A stretch of 64,000 bases of DNA from contig NC_071330.1 in NCBI RefSeq assembly GCF_010183535.1, positions 14,551,717-14,615,716 of the forward strand, read 5' to 3'. This DNA is from Caenorhabditis remanei. Lineage: Eukaryota > Nematoda > Chromadorea > Rhabditida > Rhabditidae. The position numbers and the translations under genes are program-made. The notes beneath the pieces are model-generated. The model saw only the letters and a program-made list of their open reading frames with translations. It searched no databases and was not told where the DNA came from. Positions 32,740-44,101 of this stretch are shown piece after piece; within the stretch, counting starts at the first letter, position 1, and every line of letters begins with the position of its first letter.

Positions 32740-33816
32740 ATGACCGAACAACCGTTCAAACTGCTCCACCTTCCTGCCGTGGCTCTTCGAAATGTGTTGC
32801 AGTTTCTGAACCCACTTGACTTGTAAGTTTCCCCTCGGGACCCAGAAAAAACCACCAACTATTTTATATTCCAGATTCGAGCTATCTCAATGCTCTCTAA
32901 ATTCGGCATCTATCATACCGCTATCGGGTAGTCGAAAATTCAAACTTGTTGTGAATGCGTCTCCCCTCTCTATCTCTGTCAATGACCATGTTTTTCGTAT
33001 CGGTTACAATCGTTCTCATCCGCCGAGTTGGTTTTTGGAAAGAACCTGGAAGTTTATGGATTCTACTGTCAGGGTTGTCTATCTGTCGAGGCAACAACTC
33101 ATTAGTTATTGGGATGATCGATATGTCGGATTAAAGACTGTCTTCTTCCATCTCTCAAAAATTTTCAACTGTACCATCGAGTCTGCAAAGTTTTATTCAA
33201 TTCCAGCAGTGATTTCCATGTCGATTATCGATTTTATCAGTAGCCGACAGTCCGAAATCAAAGAACTCTTTGTCGGCGGGGAAAATCTTACTGATACGAA
33301 CGTAACTGAGATATTTGATAAATTGAGAGTCACTGACCATCTAAGTATGTGTCATCGATTTTCTATGCCTCCTCCATCAATTTCATTAAACTCGAAATCC
33401 ATGTTTATCTGGAATTCCGCTTGGATCACAACTGAACACTTGAATTCAATGAAAAACGGTATAGTAATTCACCTAGATCGTTCTACGTTAACTGATGACA
33501 AGATGACATTGTTTTTGAACAACTGGAAATCTGGACAGTTCCCAAATCTTCAATATTTATACATTCAAAGCAGATTTCTTAGCAAAACCTTTACCCCATT
33601 TGGACTACCGCCATTTCAACATACTCACGATCCACAATTTCATATGAAAACGTAAGAATGTTTGTGAATAATACTAGAAATGTTTTCAATGTTTTCAGCA
33701 TTCTTGGTGTGGAAAGATTCATTTATGGAGGTGTTGATGTTAAGAGAGATGATGGAGTTGTTGCAAATGTTTATTTCAACAATCAAGATGGAGTTCTGAA
33801 TATGATGGTATTGTAA
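32740..33816 (+). CDS. F-box / FBA_2 protein, gene 14 (intact)
   Basis: Exons 32740-32822, 32875-33651 and 33699-33816 (978 bp, 325 residues) are in frame. F-box: MTEQPFKLLHLPAVALRNVL then FELSQCSLNSASIIPLSGSR, with LNS in place of the usual SRR. FBA_2: SAWITTEHLNSMKNG, DRSTLTDDKMTLF, LNNWKSGQFPNLQYLYI. The C-terminus is LNMMVL. AATAAA at about 33857. A fold-back element is inserted about 65 bp past the stop. Confidence 0.88.
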
Positions 33817-33880
33817 TATTTGTGTTCCTATTTTATGTTTCTTCTTTAAGTTTTAAATAAAGTTTACTGTTTGTAGTTGC

Positions 33881-34349
33881 TGGACTAAGGTCAACTCTGA
33901 TATTTTCATAGAATAATGTATGGGTACCTGTGAGTTCATTTTCGTATCAAAAGAATTATAAAAATCGGTCTGAAACCCGCTGAAAGCGATCACCGGTAAG
34001 TTTGGGCATTTCGGTGATTTTTTCGCTATTTCTGCTCATTTTTGTTGTTTTCTTTCAATGAATTTGATAGAAAACGAAAAAATTGAAAGGAACAAAAATG
34101 GTAGAAAAACAATACGAAAACCTGAAAGTGAAATTTCTAGAATTTTCCACATCCCCAAAAATGTCCAAACTGTTTGGCCGCTAGTTCTCAGCGGGGCCAA
34201 AGTCGAATTTCTGGGCCATGATGCCAATTTTCACCGGCGATCGCTCTCAGCGGGTTTCAGACCGATTTTTCAAATTCTTTCGATATGAAAATGAACTCAC
34301 AGGTACACATACATTATTCTATGATAATATCAGAGTTGACCTTAGTCCA
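33881..34349. mobile_element. Fold-back element, 469 bp
   Basis: Ends are inverted copies (TGGACTAAGGTCAACTCTGA and complement). Inner arms also pair, for example AATCGGTCTGAAACCCGCTG and its near complement at about 34245. It splits a 3' flank that in sister genes reads GTTGCTTAAGAATT. I could not define a clean target duplication. Non-coding. Confidence 0.75.
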
Positions 34350-34371
34350 CCTTTAAGAATTAGACCGGTCT

Positions 34372-34440
34372 ACATTTACAGATAAAGATATGACGGAGTT
34401 TTTCGGGAGCTGGCAACGTGCTGAGTTCCCGATTGTTTAC
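34372..34440 (+). pseudogene. FBA_2 domain fragment downstream of gene 14
   Basis: ACATTTACAGATAAAGATAT then GACGGAGTTTTTCGGGAGC encodes TFTDKDMTEFFGSWQRAEF, an orphan FBA_2 core piece like those at 18372 and 27640. Confidence 0.6.
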
Positions 34441-34709
34441 TTCTTGTTTGTAATAACTCTTCAAGATAATAAATATATTTCTTTCAAATGACTTGGACAC
34501 GAAAGTTGTTGAGCATCAGGTCTGGGCAAATAGTGTACATTCCCAACGGCCAAGCCTATGCAGTTCTATCGACATGTTTGCATTCCCAGAGACCACCGCC
34601 TTCTAGAATTTTCCATCGAAGGACCCCATTTATTGATTCTCCCCTGTTTGTCTCAAGTGTTGGTCTCCCGCACATCTCATTGATTCTCTCCCTTCTATTT
34701 CTCTCCACA

Positions 34710-35791
34710 ATGTCCCAGCCGTTCAAATTATTCCGTCTTCCAATTGTGGCTCTTCGAAATGTTCTAGAATTATTGGATCCCATTGAATTGTAAGTTGTTA
34801 ACTGAGACTCAAAAAATATTAATGACAATTCCAGATTCGATTTATCCCAATGCTCCCGAAGATCCCTCTCGATCATCCCGTTATCCGGTAGCAGAAAGTT
34901 CAAGCTTCGCATGAACAATAATTATAGCTTCATCCATATCCTAGCTCCATCCAATGTCTACTCTTTTCGTATGTATGAGAATAGTTCTCAATCGAAATAC
35001 ATTCTGCACGGAACCCGTACTTTTATGGAGTCTACAGTAACGATTAGCCGCCACTCAGAGTATGAGCTCTATAGTTTCTGGGATGATCGATTTGTTGGAT
35101 TGAAGACTGTCTTCTTCCATCTCTCAAAAATTTTCAACTGCGGCATTGAATCTGCAAAGTTTTATACTACAATTCCTGCAGTGATCAACATGCCAATTAT
35201 TGATTTTATCATTAGCCGACAGTCCGAAATCAAAGAACTCCATATCAGTGGCAAAAACTTTTCTGATGAACATGTGATTGAGATTTTCGATAAATTGAGA
35301 GTCACTGATCGCTTACTTATCCGTCATGAATTTTCCATGTCTCCTCCATTAATTCCATTCAACTCGAAGTCCATTGATATCTGGAAGTCGTACTGGATCA
35401 CAACTGAACACTTGAATTCCATGAGGAACAGTACTTTAATTCAGTTAAATTGGTCTACTTTAACTGATCGTGATATGACTTCATTCTTGAACGATTGGAA
35501 GTCTGGACAGTTTCCAAATCTTCAATACTTATCCATCCAAAGCAATTTCCTTAGCAAAAACTTCACTGCATTTGGACTACCGTCACTTCAAGATACTGTC
35601 GATCCACAAGATCATCAAAGAATGTAAGAATGTTTGTCAATACTACTAGAAATATTTCCAATGTTTTCAGCATCTTTGGTTACCCAAGATCTATTTATGG
35701 AGGAGTTGATGTTCAGCGAGATGATGGAGTAGTTGCAAACGTTCACTTTGACAATGAAGAGGGAGTTTTGGAAATTCTGGTATTGTCATAA
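34710..35791 (+). CDS. F-box / FBA_2 protein, gene 15 (intact)
   Basis: Exons 34710-34789, 34835-35623 and 35671-35791 (990 bp, 329 residues) join in frame. F-box: MSQPFKLFRLPIVALRNVLE then FDLSQCSRRSLSIIPLSGSR. It shares the ILAPSN insertion and SPPLIPFNSKSIDIWKSYW segment with gene 12. FBA_2: SYWITTEHLNSMRNS, NWSTLTDRDMTSF, LNDWKSGQFPNLQYLSI. The C-terminus is LEILVLS. Upstream box at 34582-34594. Confidence 0.88.
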
Positions 35792-36708
35792 TTGAATTTG
35801 TGTTTTATTGTTATTTCTGCTCATTTTTCTATGCCACTTCATTAAATCATAAATAAAATTTATTGTTTGCAGTTGTTTAAGAATTATGATTTCGAAAAAA
35901 AACTAATAACGAAACCCTTCCCCACCAACAACACCTACACATCATCACTCGAAAAAGATCCCAGGGCCGGATGACCCTTGGGAATACAAATACGGTATTC
36001 CCTGCTCAGAGTGTGTAGTGATTTGGATATGACTGCTGGGATTATGCACAAGGGGACCACTTGAAGTCACAATCAGCAAACTCAATGTATTATTAACTTT
36101 CCGTAAAGTTTATCATGTCCATGTGAGAGACGTAGAGAGTGTATCTCCAATCTAAAACTATTTAAAAAAAAAAGCGAAAGTGACCAAAAACGCACACATG
36201 ACGGAATTGAAGCAACGTTGCCCAACCTCATTATCTAAGTACCAGCCTGTCTTCCCCGCCTTCGGCGGTTAAGCGGCTGGCCTCTTCTGATTTACGTGGC
36301 AACCCTTCATTCTCGCCCACCTCTGGAGTGTACCTCCAATCTAAAACTATTTTTAAAAAAGCGAAAATGACAACAAAAAAAGCACACGAGACGGAATTGA
36401 AGCAACGTTTGCAATATATTTATTATTTTGAAGAGTTATTAAAAACAAGGAATCGTAGATAATGATCTATAATATTATTACAAGTACTCCATAACCTCGT
36501 CTACTTTTCTGAAAGCTAGAAACGCGTTGATTTTGAGTGTGTAGAGAAAACTGAAACAGGAGCACAACTTGGCAAGCTAGTTGAAACGGTATAGTTTTTA
36601 TTAATTAATATGAACGAAGCAGTATACAATCTGACGCAAACAGATAACAAATACAAGGTTCTGGGACGTTTTGAAGCCAGAGTGGTTTCGAAACGACCTG
36701 TTGTCAAA
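35792..36708. other. Intergenic region with a split direct repeat
   Basis: A segment of about 85 bp (CTCCAATCTAAAACTATTT ... ACGGAATTGAAGCAACGTT) occurs twice, at about 36145-36220 and 36327-36408. They are separated by about 105 bp that includes CCGCCTTCGGCGG. A fragment of the dispersed CTTTTCTGAAAGCTAGAAAC repeat is at about 36505. No gene. Confidence 0.6.
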
Positions 36709-38285
36709 TTACAATACGAGAAGATCAACAATGCTGTCTTTGACGTCGAAATTAATTTTGGCGGCGGCTCCATCGCCTCGTTGAATATCGATGGCACCAT
36801 ATACTATTCTGTGTTCACCGAGAACACTGTAAATATTACTATTAGGTGCCTACTGTACAGTAACTATGGAAACTTACAGCTTTTTAAAGAAATGAGGATT
36901 TACAGTATCTTGAAGTGAAGGTAGTCCGAATGCCGTAAAGTTTCTGCTAAGTGCGTCACTCTTGATTGATAAGTACTCAAGGTTTGGATATTCTCCTAGT
37001 TTCCAGCTTTCCAAGAGCCACTTCATATCGTCGTCAGTTAGAGTAGACTGTTTAAGGTCAATAATTATACAGTTTTTCATGGCACTCAAATGTGTTGGAG
37101 TGATCCAATACGAGTGCCTAATCAAAACTGATTTGGTGTTAAATGGAATGGTCTGAGACCTAGAGAAACGGTATCTAAATTCCAAGTCTTCGGTGATTTG
37201 AAGACTGCTGAATGTATTCATTACATCTTCATCGGTCAATGAATCTCCAGCAATATCTAATTTTCTGATTTCAGACTGGCGGGTGCTTATATAATTAATA
37301 ATTGAGTTGTATATCTCTGTTGGAATTGTCCGCGACGATTCAAAAGAATCAATGGGGCAGCCAAAAACTTTTGTGACTTGAAACAAGACATGCTTCAATC
37401 CAATATGTATGTTTTCCCAAAAACTCATAATCTCGTGTTCCGATTTATGAGAAACATCTGCAATGTTTCCCATAAAATTTCGGTTTCCTCGAAACTCGTA
37501 TTCCGTTTTGAGACGGTTATGTTCTACACGAAACACGTAATCGTTGATAACAATGCAGTCAAATGGAACATTGATCTGACAATTGAACTTTTTCGTGAGT
37601 TGGAGTAATCCAATACGAGTGCCAAATCAAAACTGATTTGGTGTTATATGGAATAGCCTGAGACCTAGAGAACCTGTACCTCAGTTCCAAGTCTTCGGTG
37701 ATTCGAAGACTGCTGAATATCTTCATTACATCTTCATCAGTCAATGAATGAGCTTCAATCGCTAATTTTCCAATTTCCGACTGACGGGTGATTATAGAAT
37801 CAATAATTGAATTGAAGATCGCTGCTGGTATTGTCCACAGCGATTCGAACGACTTAATGGTGCAGTCAAAAACTTTTGTGACGTGAAACAGTACATTCTT
37901 CAATCCGATATCTATGTTATTCCAAAAACTGATTATCTCGTGTTCCAATTCATGTGCAACATCTGCAATGATTCCCATAAAATTTCGGTTTCCTCGTAAC
38001 TTGGATCCCGTTTTACAATGTTGACGTTTTACACAAAACACGTAATTGTTGATTACAATGCAGTAAGATGCAACATTGATACGACAGTGGAACTTTTTCG
38101 TACCGGCAAGAGGTATGTTGAATCTCGTTTTTTGCGAGCATTGAGATAATTCGAATCTGAAAATATGGTCATCGTGATGATGAAGCGTCTCATAAAACTT
38201 ACAAATCGATTGGATTCAAAAATTGAAGAACATTTTGAAGAGCCAAGGTAGGAAGGCGGAGAAGTTTGAACGGTCGTTGGTCCAT
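36709..38285 (-). pseudogene. Chimeric F-box / FBA_2 pseudogene 16/17
   Basis: Read on the minus strand: F-box exon (38285-38203, MDQRPFKLLRLPTLALQNVL) and the first two-thirds of exon 2 come from one gene. At about 37594, after YWITPTH, the sequence jumps to KKFNCQINVPFDC, the early part of exon 2 of a second gene. That second copy continues through its FBA_2 core (SYWITPTHLSAMKNC, LLESWKLGEYPNLEYLSI) to exon 3 (36826-36709). The first gene thus lost its 3' end and the second its F-box. The junction is out of frame, with a stop 11 codons later. The 5' part is nearly identical to gene 24 on the other strand. Confidence 0.85.
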
Positions 38286-38681
38286 TGTAAAGATTGAGAA
38301 AAAATCCATCAACGACGTATTTGTGTAGTTATATTCCCAGAGACCACCCCCTTCTAGAATTTTCTAGTGACGTCTCCTCTCCACACTCGGCCTCCCGTTC
38401 AGCAGTCTCTACGACATGATAATTGGTTGGAGTTTTTCATTTCTACAGTCTAATGAAGGGCATGTTTACATTCCCAGAGACCCTACGCTTCTAGAATGTT
38501 CGATCCAGGGGTTCTCTACACGGTATGTACACTCGACCATCCATTCTTAGAAGACTCAACCTACTAATACTCCCAACGACCATCTTCTCCTGGGATCTTT
38601 CGCAAGGGACCGTCTGGTGCCTGCACACTCTATGACCCACCGTTCATCTTATTGATTCTTTTCCATCTATTTCACTTCACA
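38286..38681. promoter_or_regulatory. Divergent 5' region of pseudogene 17 and gene 18
   Basis: Two TTCCCAGAGACC boxes (38333-38345 and 38470-38482), each followed by a TCTAGAAT/TTCTAGAA motif, and a final ATTGATTCTTTTCCATCTAT before the ATG. No coding exon. Confidence 0.5.
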
Positions 38682-39706
38682 ATGTCACTACCGTTCAAAC
38701 TACTCCACCTCCCTACAGTGGCTCTTCGAAATGTGCTACAATTCCTGAGAATTGAATTGTAAGTTGGTCACTAAGACTCCAAACATATTAATGACAATTC
38801 CAGATTCGAACTGTCCCAATGCTCCCAAAGAGCCTTCTCCGTTATCCCCCTATCCGGTAGCAAAAAGTTCAAGCTTCGCATAAACGAGCCTAGCTCCATC
38901 AGGGTCAATGGTCACTCTGTTAGTATTTATAACAATAGCTCCCAATCGGAATATGTTTTGCATGGAACCCATACTTTTATGGAGTCTACTGTAAAGACTT
39001 ACCACCACTCAGAGCAAGAACTCTGCAGTTTCTGGGATAATTGGTGTATCGGATTAAAAGCCGTTCTTTTTTATCTCTCAAAAGTTTTCAACTGCGCGAT
39101 TGAATGTGCAAGATTTTCGGATAGAATTCCTGCAGCAACCTACATGTCAATTATGAATTTCATATGTAGCCGTCAGTCTGAGATCAAAGAACTCACTATT
39201 TGGGGAGATGATCTGACTGATGAACATGTGACTGAGATATTTGATAAACTGAAAGTCACTGATCATCTAGAGATAAATCATCAGTATTCTGTGCCTCGAT
39301 CGATTCCATTCAACACAAAATCCATTTTCATCAGGAACTCCTCTTGGATCACAATAGAACACTTGAATTTAATGAAGAATTGCACAGTAATTCAATTAAA
39401 ACGGTCAACATTAATAGATCATGATATAACATTGCTTTTAAACGACTGGAAATCTGGACAGTTTCCAAATCCTCAATATTTATCCATCGAAAGTAGCTCT
39501 TTTAGCGAAAACTTTACGGCATTCGGACTGCCTTCACTTCAGAATACTGTCAATCCACAACTTTATGAAAAAACGTAAAAATGTAGGTAAATTATACTAG
39601 GAATATTTCCATTGTTTTCAGCATCGTTGAAAATTCTATTGTTGTCATAATAATATTTCTGTTTTATTGTCCTTTTTGTTCCCATTTCTATGTTTCCTTA
39701 TTTTAA
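38682..39706 (+). CDS. F-box / FBA_2 protein, gene 18 (exon 3 mostly deleted)
   Basis: Exons 38682-38758, 38804-39574 and 39622-39706 stay in frame (310 residues). In the F-box, the usual LNPIEL is shortened to LRIEL. FBA_2: SSWITIEHLNLMKNC, KRSTLIDHDITLL, LNDWKSGQFPNPQYLSI. Exon 3 keeps its first bases and its final KILLLS-like end, but about 85-90 bp between them are gone and the frame changes. The tail becomes IVENSIVVIIIF plus more hydrophobic residues to TAA at 39704-39706. Its second donor is GTAAAA. It may be a gene with an altered C-terminus or a decaying copy. Confidence 0.65.
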
Positions 39707-40122
39707 CAAGTTTTTAAAGTTTTCAATGAAATTTACTGTTCACAGTTGCTTCAGGATCATTATTCCGACAACAAAATACAGGAATTCAAATGGATTTTGT
39801 AGCATAGATGCGAAAATTTCGAGAGAAAAACGGTTTGGGCTTTCAATTCTATTGGCAAGAAAGCGTTTAGAATGGAATGAAAACACACGTTATCACTTGA
39901 GTAAGATCCCAAAAGGAGAAGGTCGGTGGGAATACAAATATGTTCCTCATTGGTGTGTGCAGTGTTAGTTAAAACAAGTTAGTTTAAACGATATAGTTTT
40001 TATTAATTATTATGAACGAAGAAGTATCCAATCTTACGCAAACAACAAACAAAACAGATAACAAATACAAGGTTCTGGAACGTTCAGAAACCAGTGTGGT
40101 TACGAAACGTCCTGTAGTCAAG
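39707..40122. other. Intergenic region
   Basis: Contains a reversed box (GGTGGGAATACAAATATG, about 39922) and a GTTAGTTTAAACGATATAG segment shared with 36580-36600. Frames here are not family-like. Confidence 0.45.
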
Positions 40123-41189
40123 CTACAGTACAAGAAGATCAACAATGCTGTCTTTGGCGTCAAAGTGAATTTTGGCGGCAACTCCATCATCTCGTTTAAT
40201 ATCGATGGCTCCATATACTTTTCTGTGTTCACCGAGAATCCTGTAAATATTACTATTAGATACCTACTGTACAATGCCTATAGAAACTTACAGCTTCTTA
40301 AAGAAATGAGGATTGACAGTATCTTGAAGTGATGGCAGATCGAATGCCGTAGAGTTACTGCTAAGTGAGTTACTGTGGATTGATAGGTACTCGAGGTTTG
40401 AATATTCTCCTAGTTTCCAACTTTCCAAGAACCACTTCATATCGTCGTCTGTTAGAGTAGATCGGCTAAGGATAATAACTGTACACAACACTTAAATGAG
40501 TTGGAGTGATCCAATACGAGTGGCAAACCAAAACTGATTTAGTGTTAAATGGAATAGTCTGGGGCCTAGAGAACCTGTACCTCAATTCCAACTCTTCGGT
40601 GATTCTAAGACCACTGAATATCCTCATAACATCATCATCAGTCAATGAATCTGCTGCAATCTCTAATTTGCCAATTTCCGACTGGCGGGTGATTATATAA
40701 TCGATAATTGAATTGTAGATCTCTGCTGGCGTTGTCCACGACGATTCAAAAGAATTAATGGGTCACCCAAAAACATTTGAGATGTGAAACAAGACATGCT
40801 TCAATCCGATATTTATGTCATCCCAGAAACTGATTATCTCGAGTTCCGATTCATATCCAACATCTGCAATTATTCCCATGAATTTTCGGTCTCCTCGAAG
40901 CTCGTATCCAGTTTTAAGACCGTTATGTTCTACACAAAACATGTAATCGTTAATTAAAATGTAGCCATATGAAACATCGATGCGACAACTGTACTTTTTC
41001 GTGCCCGCTAGAGGTATGATGCATATCGTTTTTTGGGAGCATTGAGATAATTCAAATCTGAAAATATAGTCATTGAGATGATGATGAACCGTTTTATAAA
41101 ACTTACAACTTGATGGGATTCAAAAATTGAAGAACATTTTGAAGAGCCAAGGTAGGAAGGTATAGAAGTTTGAACGGTCGTTGGGACAT
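40123..41189 (-). pseudogene. F-box / FBA_2 pseudogene 19 (frameshifted)
   Basis: All three exons are recognisable: 41189-41107 (MSQRPFKLLYLPTLALQNVL), 41057-40292 and 40240-40123. Exon 2 is 766 bp, not a multiple of three, so the spliced frame is broken. One lesion is at about 40487-40493, where the usual LSxMKKCTVI codons lose about 8-10 bp (CATTTAAGTGTTGTGTACAG). Exon 3 still reads AIDIKRDDGVAAKI and ends DLLVL. Belongs to the ITPTHLS subgroup (genes 16, 17, 20, 21, 24). Confidence 0.8.
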
Positions 41190-41301
41190 TATGAAGAGGA
41201 ATGAATGAAGAGAATCAATGAAATGAACGGGGGTCGAGTGAGGAGGAGAGCAGACAGATCATTGTAGATTTTACGTACAAGTAAGGTGTCATTGTAATTG
41301 T

Positions 41302-41883
41302 CATAGTTGTCCGGAATCCGGATTCCGGAAATTCCGGATTCCGGAATTCCGGGTTTTTTTTGGCATTCCGGTTCCGGTTCCGGATTCCGGAAAATGAAAA
41401 TTTTCATTCCGGTTCCGGATTCCGGATTCCGGAAAACGAAATTTTTCATTCCGATTCCGGATTCCGGATTCCGGTTTTTTGAATTTTTTTTCCGGAATCC
41501 TGGAGTTTAAATTTTAAAAAATTTTTTGAGTTTTAAAAGACAACTGCATTACTCCTTTTTCGGTTTTGAACCTCAAAAGTAGTTTTAAACTTTATATATC
41601 ATTAAAAACACTCAAAAAAATGACTTGGCCTTGCAAATTTATCAAATCATTCCGGATTCCGGATTCCGAGAAATTCCGGAATTCCGGGTTTTTTCGTCAT
41701 TCCGGTTCCGGATTCCGGGTTCCGAAAAATTAAATTTTTGATTCCGGTTCCGGATTCCGGATTCCGGTATTTGAAAAACTTCATTCCGGTTCCGGATTCC
41801 GGATTCCGGAAAATAAAAAATTTGATTCCGGTTCCGGATTCCGGATTCCGGTTTTTCGGAAAATGGCATTCCGTACAACTATG
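41302..41883. mobile_element. hAT-like element filled with TTCCGGA repeats
   Basis: A 582 bp insertion. Terminal repeats CATAGTTGTCCGGAAT / ATTCCGTACAACTATG (one mismatch) and an exact 8 bp target duplication GTAATTGT (41294-41301, 41884-41891) fit hAT. Both ends are arrays of TTCCGGATTCCGG and TTCCGGTTCCGG units with interspersed AAAATGAAAATTTTCATT. The centre (41500-41640) is AT-rich. Frames across the arrays are shadows; no transposase. Confidence 0.88.
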
Positions 41884-41974
41884 GTAATTGTATTCCCACA
41901 GACCATCTCCTCCTGGGGTCTCCGTATTGAGAGGACCCTCAGTTTGTCGAACACTGTAAACACCCGCATTTTGT

Positions 41975-42262
41975 ATTGATTCTCTCCTTCCATTCTCACT
42001 CACGGAGACATCACTGCTTCAGTTCGGAGGAAAAGACCTGTGGGAAAGTAATGACGTCACACAAGTTGGGACCAACAAGATTTCTATTTTAGTGACTAAG
42101 TAAATCTTATTATAAAGTTCTTGTGTTTAGCCTCACCCATCGAGAGTAAATATGGTAAGAGATCTATTTGTTTATTATAGTTTTAATGAAACATAAAAAA
42201 TACAAGTTTAAGATTAAAATATGATATAATACAGACATAATCACAACACAAGAAGTTTCAAT
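41975..42262. repeat. Inverted copy of the 48.64-48.88 kb flank
   Basis: Reverse-complement of about 48640-48880: CTTTCCCACAGGTC and TTAGTGACTAAGTAAATCTT on the plus strand here match their complements there. The stretch at about 42240-42262 (CACAACACAAGAAGTTTCAA) is the inverted terminal coding end of a gene 23-like exon 3. It marks a partial inverted duplication. Confidence 0.75.
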
Positions 42263-42366
42263 GCTTTAGAGGTGGTTAGTATAAAAGCATAGAATGTAAT
42301 GAAATAATAAAGAAAAAGGAAAGAAAAAATGGACATGAGATATACAGTAAGACATACGCATATTTT

Positions 42367-43734
42367 CTAATATGTATCGAACGTGACCGGTTTAAGGTCA
42401 ATAATTATACACTTTTTCATAGCACTCAAATGAGTTGGAGTGATCCAATACGAATGCCAAATCAGAATTGATTTGGTGTTAAATGGAATGGTCTGAGACC
42501 TAGAGAACCGGTATCTAAATTCCAAGTCTTCGGTGATTTGAAGACTGCTGAATGTCTTCATCACATCTTCATCAGTCAATGATATTGCATCAATTGTTAA
42601 TGTTTCGATTGCAGACTGGCGGGTGCTTATATAATTAATAATTGAGTTGTAGATCTCTGTTCGAATTGTCCGCGACGATTCAAAAGAATCAATGGGACAG
42701 TTAAAAACCTTTGTGACTTGAAAAAAGACATGCTTCAATCCAATATGTATGTTATCCCAAAAACTGATTATTTCGTGTTCCGATTCATATGAAACGTCTA
42801 CAATCGTTCCCAAAAACGTCCGGTTTCCTCGAAATTTATATTCCGTTTTGTAACGATTATGTTCGACGCGAAACACGTAATCTTTAATTACAATGCAACC
42901 ATATGGAACATTAAAGCGACAATTGAGCTTTTTCGTGCCGGCAAGAGGTATGATGGATGTCATTTTATGGGAGCATTGAGATAATTCGAATCTGAAAATA
43001 TAGTCATTGGGATCAGGGCCGTGCGAAAAAAAGTTTCCGAAAAATTTTCGAAAAACTTTTTTTTCGAAATCTTGGTACCGAAAAAACCGAAAAACTTATA
43101 TTTTTCGAAAACTTCGGACCGAAAAATATCGAAAAACTTTTTTTTTTCGAAAAATTTTGACCGAAAAAACCGAAAAATTCGAAAAAAAAGTTTCCAGAAA
43201 ACTGTCTGAAAAATGTGTTTTTCGGGGGCAAAAATCTTGAATTTGTGTGAAAACTGTAAGTATTTCTAAGAAAGACTGATAGAAACCTGTTTTTGAGTAC
43301 AGAATTTTAGAAAAAATCGAAAAATCACTATTTTTGTAACTTAAATTTTGAAATTTCAGGAGAAACTTCCAAAATTTTTCGAACGGATTTTTCGAAAATT
43401 ATCCGAAAATTTTTCGTCCGAAAAACTTTTTCGAAAAGTTTAGACCGAAAAATTTTTCGCCGTAAAATTTATCGGAAAATTTGGCCCGAAAAATTTTTCG
43501 CCCCAAAGTTTTTCGAAAAACCACCGAAAAAACCGAAAAAATTTTTCGCCCCAAAGTTTTTCGAAAAACCACCGAAAAAACCGAAAAAATTTTTTGCACA
43601 GCCCTGATTGGGATCCCTCTCTCTCTCATAAAAAACTCATATAAAACTTACAACTCAATTGGATTCAAAAATTGTAGAACATTTCGGAGAGCCACTGTAG
43701 GAAGGTGGAGAAGTTTGAACGGCCGTTGGGACAT
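42367..43734 (-). CDS. F-box / FBA_2 protein, gene 20 (3'-truncated)
   Basis: Minus-strand exons 43734-43652 and 42991-42367 (708 bp, 235 residues). F-box is intact (MSQRPFKLLHLPTVALRNVL, then FELSQCSHKMTSIIPLAGTK). Exon 2 follows gene 16 closely up to YWITPTHLSAMKKCIIIDLKP and then runs into unrelated DNA, stopping at TAG 42369-42367. The second half of the FBA_2 domain and all of exon 3 are lost. Intron 1 is enlarged to 660 bp by a hAT-like element. A Skp1-binding fragment without a full substrate domain could be made, or it is a pseudogene. Divergent from gene 21 (ATGs 367 bp apart). Confidence 0.6.
43014..43606. mobile_element. hAT-like element in intron 1 of gene 20
   Basis: A 593 bp insertion with ends CAGGGCCGTGCGAAAAA / TTTTTTGCACAGCCCTG and an exact 8 bp duplication ATTGGGAT (43006-43013, 43607-43614). 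The interior is made of CGAAAAA/TTTTTCG words that can fold on themselves and two tandem copies of a unit of about 57 bp (CGCCCCAAAGTTTTTCGAAA). No coding frame. Confidence 0.88.
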
Positions 43735-44101
43735 TATGAAGAGGAATGAATAAAGAGAATCAATAAAAATAACGGGTGCTCGAGAAGACTGAGAGACTAA
43801 GAGCCAGTTGTACACCCAAAGATGAAGGCCCCCGGTGGAGATGATCTCTGGGAATACAAATACAATGTCACCAGGTCTTAGACGGTATTAATGAGGATTG
43901 TTATATTAATTACCTCAAGAGAAGATGGTCCGAGAGAATGTACAAATCACGGTGTCTCAACTAAAATGTTTAACGTCATTACTTTCCCACAAGCCTTTTC
44001 CTCCGGGGTATTCCTACAAACCGAAATAGTGATGTGTACCCCCTTCTCCGCACTCGACACCCGTTCACTTTATTGATTCTCTCCTTTCATTCTTCTTCAA
44101 A
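43735..44101. promoter_or_regulatory. Divergent 5' region of genes 20 and 21
   Basis: Reversed box CTCTGGGAATACAAATAC near 43851, a TTTCCCACAAGCC variant at about 43982, and the flank TTTATTGATTCTCTCCTTTC before the gene 21 ATG. Confidence 0.45.

Noticed and set aside
41307..41999. Frames encoding NPESGTGMKFF-type repeats
   Set aside because: Direct translation of TTCCGGATTCCGG satellite inside a hAT-like element.
43007..43629. Lys/Phe-rich frames (KNFRKTFFSK-like)
   Set aside because: Translation of CGAAAAA/TTTTTCG palindromic filler within a transposon; no conserved residues.
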